NCBI GenBank assembly: GCA_035582835.1
Contig: JAYKAV010003266.1
Coordinates: 1,279,385 to 1,343,384, forward strand
DNA length: 64,000 nucleotides
Reading direction: 5' to 3'
From: Phoebastria nigripes
Lineage: Eukaryota; Chordata; Aves; Procellariiformes; Diomedeidae
Shown piece after piece: positions 53,801 to 64,000 of this stretch. Positions within the stretch are counted from its first letter, which is position 1, and each line of letters begins with the position of its first letter. A program made the position numbers and the translations under genes. Below the pieces are notes generated by a model that was not told where the DNA came from, made no database searches, and saw only the letters and a program-made list of their open reading frames with translations.

Positions 53801-56800
53801 ACCAAACACAGGACAATAATTGTAGAAACACATTCCCCCATGAACTTGCCCCGTGGAAGGCAGCAATGGCAAATGAAGCTTGGGCATTCAGATTTATTAG
53901 AAACCTCTGTCCATGGGGTATGCCAAGCCCAGGCAGGATCAAATGCACTGGAGTTAATTTGACGCCACTAACATTCAAACACCAGGGATTAATAACCTGG
54001 CACGAGGGGAGCTGCTGTTCACTGCGCGCCTGGTATTTGCAGCCAAGGGGAGGAGGTTGCTGCTGGACACCAGCTCTGCCTGTGCTGAACGCCTCCGGCG
54101 AGAGGCTGGAAACCTCCCTCCAGCGCCGGTGGGCAGAAGGTGCGGGCAGGTCGGGGGAGGAAGGTGTTCGGCGCTGTTGGTGCTTGCAGGATTCCCGTTC
54201 TGTGGGGGTGGCCGGGCTCCTGCTCGGGCAAGGGGCTGGATGAGCAGCACAGCCCAGCCCCTTCCAAAGCCCACGTCACACAGCCCCACGTCTCTGCCGC
54301 CGCCGAGCAGATCCGGCACCGCTGAAATGGATAGGCGCTGGATCTGGCCCGTACGGCTTAATGTATAGAGCGGATTTGGCTCTTAACATTAATAGAGTGC
54401 TTTCCCAGAAGCTGCTCCTCTGCCTCTCTGGGCTTTCCCTTCCCCGCCAGCGCCGTGCTAACACCTCGCTCTTCCAGCCAGATGGCCTCCAGAAGGCTCA
54501 CAAATGTGCCTGTAATTAAAAAGCCTTTATTTTCAAAACCATTTCACAGCTTATTCTTCTGACAATGGGATGGGGCTTCTTAGGCTAATGCTGGGCAAGA
54601 GGAAAGGAAAATACAGGCTGGCTGCTGCCCGTTGCGTTTTCCTTTCCCATTGACCCAGGCTGTATTTACTATTTACCCACTGAAGCTGAGGAACCCACGC
54701 GCCCTGCAAATCTGCACCGCTGCTGAAGCCTCCCCAGTATCGTCTTCCCTCACGATACTCGGCTCTGTCCCCGTTAACCATCCGTGCTGATGCGCCTAAC
54801 TAACCTGAAAGGTTTTCTGACTGGAGACTGAGCAAATTTAACAATTTCCCCTCAATTCCCCTTGTACTGAGTCCGACAGGAAAGAACCAATTGCCACATC
54901 CTTGCTGAAATAAGATCCTTTTTATTCAAAGTCCAGCCTGTTTTATTCACTCCAGCACATTCCCAATCACCTTCATCATATTATTGATCAGCAGCAGAAT
55001 CTCTTCTACTTGTTTAAGCAGTGTTTCTAAAAACCGGACCACGCTCCTTTAGCGTCCTTGTCTCTGCAGAAAAAGGCTGTATTTTACTCCTCTTTCCTTT
55101 TGTTCAAGTTCATTTGTATCCACGTGGCATTTCTAATCAAGAAGTCGTACCCCCTTCCAGCTGGCAGGCAGTCTGGTATGCTGGTTTTAAAGCATAAATA
55201 AAACCCAGTTTTCTGCAACAATTTGCCTGAGCCGAGGCCGGGCTGTGGCACCGTTGGGGAGCCCCATCACCCCCCGGGCTCGGCTCTGCTTTGGCTGACA
55301 GGGCTGTAGCCCAGGCTCAGCCTCCCTGTTGGGGCCGATTTCCTCAGCCTCCTCGCTTGCCTTTCTGCAGCGGGGGGGTCGGCCCTGGCCNGGCGCTCGC
55401 CCTCCCCAGCAACCTCTCATCTGCGTGTTTTTCAGGACCGTTTCCTGCAATAACGGCATTGAGCAAAGCCTCTGAGCTGGCTCAGATTTCTTGGCTTTTG
55501 CTGAACAGGAAAGTGAAAGGGGGAAAATCAATACCCCAGAAAGAAGAAACGCCTGATCCAGGGCCGGTCCTCACCTTGGGCAGGCTGGAGGTTAATTCGG
55601 AAAGCAATTCCCAACGTGCTATAAATGCACGCTTAACTCCCACCGCAGCCGCAGGACACAAGCTCACCAGGATCCGGAGGGGAGGCTGAGGGGTCCCTGC
55701 TCACGCTCACTCCATCCTTTGCACCAAAGCCCACCGGGGCCCCTCCACCGGCGCGGCCACAGCCTTGGTGTGGGAGCGGGGGGAGAGCAGCTTCGGGCTG
55801 ACCTTGCTCACCGGCTGTCGCCTCCTCCCGCAGGGCTGGCACAGGGTCCCCGGGCAGGCAGAGGAGCCGCCCTGGCAGAGAGCAGAGCCGGGTGCTCATG
55901 GCACAGAGATGGTTCATGCCGGCTTTACCATGCGGCTTCTGTGCTGGCTCTGGCACCGCCGCGCTGCCCGGGGAGCCATGGAGGTCCCACAGCTCAGGCA
56001 ACGAGGAGGGAGAGCTGCTCCCTCATTAACAGACTAAGCCGGCAATTCAGGCTGGACCTTCCCAGAGGGCTTCGCCGCATTCACGACATCGGGCTGGAGT
56101 TAGCGATGTGACATTTTGAACCTAGAGATAACGAACGTGACATTCTGTCAGGTTTAATTAGTCCCTTTGCTCTGCCGGCGACAGCCGCTGCGGAGGCAGA
56201 GCCCGGCTGAAGGCTGGCAGAACAGAGGGCTGTTGCCTCCGAAGGCTCCGCAAGCAGAGGGGAGCACCGGGAGGAGACTCTGGGACTGAGATAAGCAGTT
56301 GCCCGATGAAGCAGTTGCTTTATTCTTAAATGCACATGCTAACAGCAACTTGCCTTTGCCTAGTTAGGATAATTGAAGGGTCACTCCAGGCCCCCACATT
56401 GTATTTTCTGTCCTCTGTGGTCTGTAACAATCTTCTGGGGCTAAAAAAGTTCTCAGAGGACTGACTGGGTGTCTCCAGAGCGCAGGAACATTGCAGAGTG
56501 TCTTTCACCTCTGCTCCCGACTGAAGGCACTACAGCACCAGGTCCCTCCTGAAAGGCAGCATGAAACGAGGTCCCAGTCAACTTAGCGTCTTGGTAGCAG
56601 TGTTGTCAGCAGCGTGGGCAGAGGCTGAGGCGGGCAGCGGTGTAACATGGCAAGAACAAGCTCTCGAGCACATCCATGCGCCCGGTGACTCTGCTAACCA
56701 CGTCCAGCCCCACAGCTCTCCTGTCAGCCAGCGCGGACNGCCAAGGCAGCCAGGAAAAGTGTCCTGGGGACCTGGGGCAAAAGGAGCAGCTCGGGTCCTG

Positions 56801-59800
56801 GGAGCCACTGCTGCCAACGTCCTCGCAGAGCCCAGCGTGTTCCCTTCCTCGGGGCCGTGATCACGCAACCCTGCACAGCTCCGAGAATGTTGCTTGCGTT
56901 CGGTCCTGTTCAGGGGTCACTCAGCTGCAGCTCTCCTGAGCTACCTGCTTAGACTTTCCCTCTCCTCGTCTGTTCGTTCTGTTCCAGACCAATTACTGAG
57001 AGTTTGCACCCAAAGGCAGCTAGCCAGGCATTTATGCATGCAGCTGCCTGATCTGCATGCACCCATGCTAATTGTGTGGAAACGAGTCATGGTCGGTTTT
57101 GTGCTGAGTTTCCTGTACCCTGAACTGAGCTCTGCTTGTAAAAAGGAGAGATCCGGTCCTCTGGATTTAAAAGAATTCAAGAGGGGATCTTTCTAGTTAC
57201 TGCTTTCCTGGTTTTCAAACATGTCACTGATGTTAGCAATGCTGTTAGCAAGAGTATATGAGCTTTTCACAGAATATATATGTTATTTGCCTTTTTAAGG
57301 TGTCTCCTAACATGAATGGGAACAAACACTCTAGTTGCAGCTACAGAGTCTTGGGAAATTCACTGGAGATAAGATGTATTGCCAGGAAAAGTCGAGCAGA
57401 AGTCCTCCTTCTGCAGAGGTTTTATGGGACCTCTAAATCTAAAAAAGATGGACAGGATAAGACACACTTACCCTGCCTGTAAAACAGCAAAACCTGCGGT
57501 TTCTTACAAACACCCGGCAGGCAATTCCTCCTACGTCCTTTTCCTCTGCTTAGGAACACCGGTGCAACCCTGCCTTGCTGCAAGGAAGCGTGCCAGGACC
57601 AGCTCTCACCTCCACGTGCCAAGCCCTCGGTGCAGGAGCAGCCCCGAGCCGCCAGCAGCCCAGCAGGTGACGGCGAGGCTGCGTGGCAGGGATGGCGCTG
57701 GCCTCCCACCTGGGCAGGAGGGACGGCTCGATGAGGATGTGCTCATGCCCTTTGTGTGTGCGTTTAAATCTCTCCTAGAACAACCTGTCACTCCTGCAGC
57801 ACGTCAAAGGTAAATTTCCTCATATCCCTACCAGAGGGGATTATGTTCCCAGCGGGGGTTCAGGTTTTTTGCCATAATATGATTTAATGTGACAAGCGTA
57901 ATTAGATGTGACACATCTTTGCAACAATTCACTACCTTAGAAAATCACAAACAAGCTTAAAATAAAACAGAATGCATAGACTCACATCTCTCTGTACGTC
58001 GCAGCTGGAAAAAATAAGCACCAAGTTAAGGACTTTTCAGCGCTTCCTTTGGGAGACAGCAAAGTCATGAACACAATACTATAAATTAATTATTTAGATC
58101 CCAGCCCTGCAATGAGAGCCATCTGGCCAGATGCCTTTACCCTTACCAGAGCCCCCTTGGAGTTAATAGCACTCCATGCAGAAAGCAAGCTATCCACATG
58201 TATCTCTTAATGGACTGAGGCTTCAGTCCCTGTCCTGAAACAAGCAGAAATAGAACAAAAATGACTCTGAGCACTTGGGTTCCTGAGCCATTTAGTTTCC
58301 TCTGGAATTAAGACAACACATTAAACCTACAGTGCCTTTGTAAATGTACACATTTGTATACCGAGACCTTCGGTTCAGGCTGCGGATCCAGCCTGAGCTC
58401 GCGCTGCCACTCGTCCTTCCTGGCCCCACATCGTGGTTTACGCAGTGGAAAAATGCCCGGACTGGGAGACTGCCTCCGAGACAGTTACCTGCAGCTGCAC
58501 CCCATCCGTAGGGCTGAGGGTGAAAGGCTCAGACAATTCATTATGCACATCAAGATTAATTCTCATTTCCACCCCGTCGGGCCCTCCATTTACAATTCAG
58601 TTGCTGGAGTGCAGCACTGCATGAGACATATTTTCATTTGCNGTGGTCTCAAATTAAAGTGGATAGTCAATTCTATTTTCTCTGAGTTTCAGATGTTCAT
58701 GGGCTTCAAGTTGCAGCATTGCCAGAATGTCCTTCACATAACATACAGATGGAGACTGAGGGGAAAGAAAATCCGGTGTCTGGAAGAAGCACTGAAGGAA
58801 GCAGGCAGAGGCTTTGGAGATCCTGGAAAAACCTCAGCGTTAGCAAGAGTGGAGGGTGCGGAGCAGCATGGCTGTCAGCATACCGAGGAGCCCTGCCTGC
58901 CTTTCCCAGGGAAGAGATAAGAGGGAAAGAGTTAAAAGCTGTCTCCAGGCAGGAGAACAAAAACGCTATTGCACTCATCTTGCTTGCTACGCTCATCTAA
59001 TTACGTTATTTAACAGGATACCCTCTCATTGATTTTAATTACTCACATAATTTGGGAAGTAATTCACAGTACATCCCTGCAGGGTGCACGCGTCTGAGTT
59101 GGGAACAATGTGCTCAAGTCTTCCTCGCTACATGAAAGGGGAAGATGGGGAGGACGAGCCTCAGCCCAGCAGGCAGGCAGGGGGAACGTGACCGTGGTGT
59201 TTCTTTCCCTTGGGGAAGATTTCTCCGGCAGGGTAGAGGCTTGGGACAGTTTCTCCACCAGCACTGGAGATGTCAGCGAGGCCGGGATCGCACTGCAATA
59301 AAATATTATCACACATGGGTATTGATGCAGATCGTTTCTGGACGGCTGTCCCTGCGCTCCCACCTGCACAGCGCCCGTGCCCCGGTGGGATTTCCAGGAT
59401 TCCCCTTTCAGCGGGAGCGCGATGCCGCAGCCCCGGGGCACAGGGCAGCCCTGGCCCCCAGCTGCCGCCCGCGTGGGGCGGCTGAACGCGATTCAAGAAG
59501 CTCCTTGTCTCCCGCCGTCCCCGTCCCCCCTTGCAGAGCAGCTGCAGATTAATTGGCCCTTTGATATCGGTGGGTTTCTGCCAGGGACGATTCGCTCGTG
59601 TCTCGCTGATGGGGGGAGACGCTTGCTGCCCACAGCTCTCCCTCCAAACACTCCTGGAGCAAGGAGCCACTCTCAATCCCCAAGGACCGTTAACCAACAG
59701 TCCCCGCCATTGTTGACTATTAAAAATGCTTTTAACCACAGGCCTCCTGCAATTTTAGTATTTTTTTTTTAAACACGGTTGCACACAGTTTAGCAAAATT

Positions 59801-62800
59801 GGGTTGTGCATCCCCCAGCACACACTTGTTTGGTTTCTTCACCGTCTTTTGTAAGTTCCCAACTTAATTAGGATGCGAACAATCCCAGAGGAATGTCTAA
59901 TTAATATTATAAAGCAACAATGGGATGATTAAGCAAGTCTGGGCAGCTGCTATTTATACACAGGGCATGTGGCACTTGTTGGGGGCGAGCGTGTCAAGGA
60001 AAAAATCATTCCACGGACCTCTCTGTGCAATTTTATTGCTTGTTTTAATTGTCTGGTTCAGTCCTTTTCTCCTCTTTGTGTTTGCTCAGGCAGAGCGAGA
60101 GAAACAGAGATTTAGCTCAGAGTCTCTTGTTCAGCTTAATTATGGAGTGAAAGCTTTCAACCGAGGAGCCTCTCTCCCACCCCTTCTCCTCTTCCCCAGC
60201 CACGAGGTCTCCAGAAACAACCCAGCAGAAGCTTCGGGCAACGAATGCCCTAAAACTGGTCCAGGAATAGCATCTGGGAGGCCCCTTCAAGCAGAAAAAT
60301 ACCCCAGAGGACAGAGGCAGATTCCAGGCTGAAAGAGGTGGAGGGGCTTTGCCAGGAGCAGCAGCGACTGCTCGGCTCCCCTGTGCAAGGGGATGGGGTG
60401 GGATGGGGGGAAAGGGGGCACGTCCCGGGCTGGGGCGCGTGGGACTGTGTGCAGTGTCGGGGGGTCCGGAGCAGGCAGCCAGCACCACCTCCCACCCCCG
60501 TGAAATTAAATGTACTCCTCAAATGGTTAAGTGATGCTCTCATTGCACGGTGGCTTCGTGGCATTGGTTTTTAGGGCATTTGCTATTTAGAAAATATCTC
60601 TTCTTTGCTTCTCAGAAGCCTGCATGCAACCTGAAGTAATTGTATTTGCCTTGGGTTGAACTCTTTTTGCAGTTTCTAAAAATAAATACTTGATTTCTTC
60701 TACTTCCCACAGAGCCGTCTCTACGGAGAGCAGCAACCAAACAAATTGATAAAAAATTAAAGGAAGTGGGAAATCCAACAGAAGTGAAGTGAGACAGCAA
60801 CAGCACCCCCCCAATCCTGTTAGGAATGTACAACTCCCATACTACAGCAGCAAATAAATTTCACATTTTCCAGGGGAAGACACCTGACTTCCAGAGGCAG
60901 GGAACACCGCTGGCCCTGGGCCCCAGCTCCATGGGCACGTGCTGAACTTCGTGCCTCCCGCACTGAAGCCGAGCACATGCCGCGCCGCCCCGGCTGCGCT
61001 CCCGGCCCCACGAGCCCCGGCCTCAGCACAGACGAGGCAGAAGCGGCTGTGGCTCCACTGGTGCAGCCTGAGCCGCCGCAACCCCGACGGCTGCACGGGA
61101 GCAGCAGGTAGCCAGCCCTGCGCCAAGCACCCGGAGCGGGCTGCAGCGGGACACGGGGTGCCGCACCCCCCAGCACAGCCCCCAGGGAAGTCCCTTCCCA
61201 GCCCTTCCCCTTAGAAAATCCACTTCTGGCAGCTCAAAGAGCTCGGTCCCACCGCTGGCAGGCAGCGGAGGAGACACCGAGGAGCCTTTTCCCTCCTTCC
61301 CAAGGGCAGCAGCTTTGCCTCCAGCTGCTCTGACTCATCGTTACGTCTTATTCACCACCTCACACTTAGTCAATTATTACTTCAGTCCTGGCCCCACTCT
61401 GGGAAGCTTATCTTACACCAAATCCTTCTCGGTCAAGCCCTAAACACTGATTGTTTCAGAAGGAGAGGGCCAAAAGCTGCCTGTCAGCTGCTAATCAGAC
61501 TCTGCATCATGTATTGAATAAAAGGGAACACCCTGAGCTCCGGAGTGCAGCAAATCCAGGTCCTGCTCCTGCAAAAACTGGTCTGAAATCTGCAGCCTGA
61601 CAACCCAGCTGTGACACAGTCACAGAGCAATTTTTAACACACCAAAATTGCAGCCTGGCTCAGGTGCACAGAGCCTGAGCAGCAGCGAGTACCAACCCTG
61701 AGAGCGGCTTCCTTGCTTTCTGCTCTGCTGTCACCCTGACACGTAAAACCTGGCTCGGGATGGGGCTGAAGCCAGCACCTCCCGGCAGAGGCTCCCTGGG
61801 GTCTCCCCTCCATGAGCGGCCGCAGGAGCGACCCGCTAAGGCAGGAGCAGAGGCTGTAAGGGGAGAGCAGCCATAGCTCTGCTTTTGGGGGGTTCAGGAG
61901 AGCTGAGGCCATTGCTAGAGGACTCCTTTAGCTTGACTCCATCTCCTGAAGACGTCCAGTTCTTCTAATATCTTGGGGCAGAAGAGCTCTGAAAGTTTAC
62001 TGGTAATGAGGAAACCCTTTAAACAACCGCTAACAAACAGGACATCGAGAGTTTCTTGGAGAAAACCTCTTTTGGGGTAGTCTTTTCAGCTGGGAGAGGG
62101 CACTGAAAGAGTTAACCGTGTAAGTCCCAACCGATGACAAGACTGTATGTTCACGGTNGTTTCTTTTAAACCCGAGGTGCCATTGTTCAGCCCTCCTGGG
62201 CTCGGTCCGGGCACGGCGACCTGCGGGCCAGCGGCGAGGAGCTGCCGAGGCAGCTGGGGCTGACGGGCACATTCATCCTTCCCGTGCATCAGGGGCCTTA
62301 ATGGCTTTTCAGGTCAGAACCAAATGGATACATTTAGATCAGAAAACTTCACTCTAAGGCCAGTAAAACATGTGCTATCGTTTGCTCAATTAGAGCCTGC
62401 GATATACTGACAGGACAAATAAATATCTCCCTGTGCTAGGGTCCTGCAGAAAATGGATGCTTTCTCTTGTTTCCATTGAAATTCATATATGTTCCTAATG
62501 GGATTTCAGAAAACAAGAGGCTTCTGTTTGCCTTTTAGGTTTCTTGCCAGATTTCTGCAGTAGAAAATACCGAGTCAGTTGACCAAGGTGCACATTACAG
62601 GAGAGAAACCTGCAGGTACGTAAGCGTTGGCTTTACTGCATTACAGAAAGATGCTCCAGTTCAGTTTGTCTTCGCTGTAATACTCTCGTGGCCGATCATG
62701 TCGCAGGTTTAGCTGCTGGTTTGTCAAAGTCCAGCCTCTGCCCTTTGCACCGCGCACCTGTGATCAAGCTGTGCCTTTCCCTGTTCCTGCAGATTAACTG

Positions 62801-63896
62801 TGACCAGTGTGCGAGCAGCCAGTATTGGGTCTCCCTCATTTCAAACATCATTTATCATAAAGGATTATCCCGCAGGGGCGCCTGTGCAGTCATATTTAAT
62901 AACATTTAATAACGTACAGTGCTTCAAATCAAATGAGTTCTCCTGTGCATTTAAGCCACGCTGACGCAGCAGCTTGACACTGCTTATTTCCAAAGCTAAA
63001 TGAAAAATGGTCGTAGGGTGCTGGATGTCTGTGGCCCTGAAAATATTACATCCAACAACTTGGGTAGGAAAGGGCAGCAGAGCTGCAACGCCTCTTGCTT
63101 TCACCCAGCTCCACCATCATTCACTCAAAATGGGTTGCAAGAAACTTGATTTATATTTAAAACACTTGCGGGAAAAAAAAGACAAAATTATTGTTAACTT
63201 CCATTTTGCCGAGACAAGCTCAGCTCGCACTGGCTGTTGCTCTCCGTGGGGTCGTTCTGAAGGACACCCAGGGGTTTCTCAGGTTTCTTGGCTGCAAAAC
63301 AGTGCTCCATGGAAATTAATCCCGGGAGCCTCCGGCAGCATCCTGCGAGCAAAGGTGGTCCCGTACAGCACAAGGTGGTCGTCACCCACTGCCGGAGGCG
63401 AGAGGCTGCTCGGCACTGCCTGACCCAGCTCCATAATGCACCAGTGTGCTCAGCCCACTGAGCCGCCCTCGGCCCCATGAATTTGTCCTTTGTTGCTTGA
63501 TCTTGGGCCGCGGCAGCGGAGAGCAGCTGCCAGCCGTGCAGGCCCTGCTGCTGCCGCCCAGCCCGCGTGCCACAGCCGTCTCCCCGCGGGCATGCAGCAC
63601 GGGAGCGCTGCCAGCGCCCAGAGCATCCTCCCCTCCGCAGCACAACAGGCTCCTTATTCACCCCCAAGCCGTCGTGACATGCCAGTAAGGGGGCTGGCTT
63701 TCGGCCTTAAACATTGGTACCACCCAAAGAAAATGCCATGGATGTTTGAACTCAGGCTTCTGCCTGGGACTGGAGAGCTGCTGTGCTGGGCACAGCGATT
63801 CGGGGAGACGCGCTCGTCTGAGCAATTCCTCTGTCCCAAAAGGGCACGGTGCAATCGGGATTTAGTCAAGAGCTGGCATGGCCAAGCCAGCAGGAT
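50821..63896. other. Gene-free flank downstream of INKA2
   Basis: About 13 kb of moderately GC-rich DNA. By synteny RAP1A should follow on the opposite strand, but I could find neither its G-domain motifs nor its C-terminal CAAX exon here. Many open frames of 60-190 codons exist, but none shows a conserved domain, and overlapping frames on both strands are equally long. Several AT-rich, homeodomain-motif-dense islands stand out (53560-54010, 54320-54560, 56040-56160, 56990-57120, 58530-58770, 58980-59060, 62780-62950) and are candidate regulatory elements. N bases lie at 50822, 53173, 55391, 56739, 58642 and 62159. Confidence 0.6.
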
Positions 63897-64000
63897 GGGC
63901 ACCTCGGACTCCAGCACGGGGCTGTAATTCCAGCTCTGTCACTGACTCGTCCAAAATCTCTGACAAATGATTTAGTCCTCTGCTGCTGCTCCCTCTGAAG
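63897..64000 (+). mobile_element. MIR-like SINE fragment cut by the window edge
   Basis: gctgtaattccagctctgtc, actgactcgtccaaaa and tctctgacaaatgatttagt match the MIR core order. The rest of the element would lie beyond the window. Confidence 0.55.

Noticed and set aside
59145..59772. Overlapping frames of 130-192 codons downstream of INKA2
   Set aside because: Frames of similar length exist on both strands, with no conserved motifs, no splice evidence and odd composition. I see no gene here.
50821..63896. RAP1A exons on the minus strand, expected by synteny
   Set aside because: Neither its G-domain motifs nor its C-terminal CAAX exon could be found, so RAP1A must begin beyond the window.

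Overview
The window is vertebrate nuclear DNA, almost certainly from a bird of the Neoaves. It has spliced genes with GT-AG introns and two CpG-island promoters. It also carries a solo ERVL-type LTR of a family I recognise from neoavian genomes, eroded CR1/L3 LINE pieces and MIR-like SINEs. Gene order and orientation, KCND3(+) DDX20(-) INKA2(+), match the conserved vertebrate block seen in human 1p13.2. No prokaryotic, viral or CRISPR-like system is present. About two dozen isolated N bases mark unresolved positions.

Layout. (1) 1-16456: the 3' half of KCND3 (Kv4.3, Shal-type A-current potassium channel), covering the C-terminal cytoplasmic coding exons. These include the 57-base cassette exon that separates the long and short isoforms. 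The exons for the membrane domains lie upstream of the window. A 587-bp solo LTR with a perfect 5-bp target duplication sits in the first intron seen. (2) 16457-24787: the KCND3 3' UTR of uncertain length and the convergent interval before DDX20, holding old CR1/L3 and MIR-like fragments. (3) 24788-30722: complete DDX20 (Gemin3, DEAD-box helicase of the SMN complex) on the minus strand. Its 11 coding exons sum to exactly 770 codons including stop. A CpG island covers exons 1-2. (4) 30723-38540: gene-free spacer with microsatellites. (5) 38541-50803: INKA2 (FAM212B, PAK4 inhibitor), with a 12-codon first exon in a CpG island, a 10-kb intron, a large second exon with the Inka box, and a 3' UTR ending at a clear AATAAA. 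(6) 50804-64000: GC-richer gene-free DNA with AT-rich, motif-dense islands that look like candidate conserved non-coding elements. A MIR-like piece lies at the right edge.

The three genes share a conserved neighbourhood but do not form a pathway. KCND3 shapes neuronal and cardiac A-type current, DDX20 acts in spliceosomal snRNP assembly, and INKA2 restrains PAK4 and so affects actin and adhesion. The most notable sequence-level observations are the retained Kv4.3L cassette exon with weak splice sites, a frameshifting tandem splice donor in KCND3, the intact solo LTR, a five-codon uORF just before the INKA2 start, and several candidate regulatory islands. Nothing here supports a wholly new biological system.
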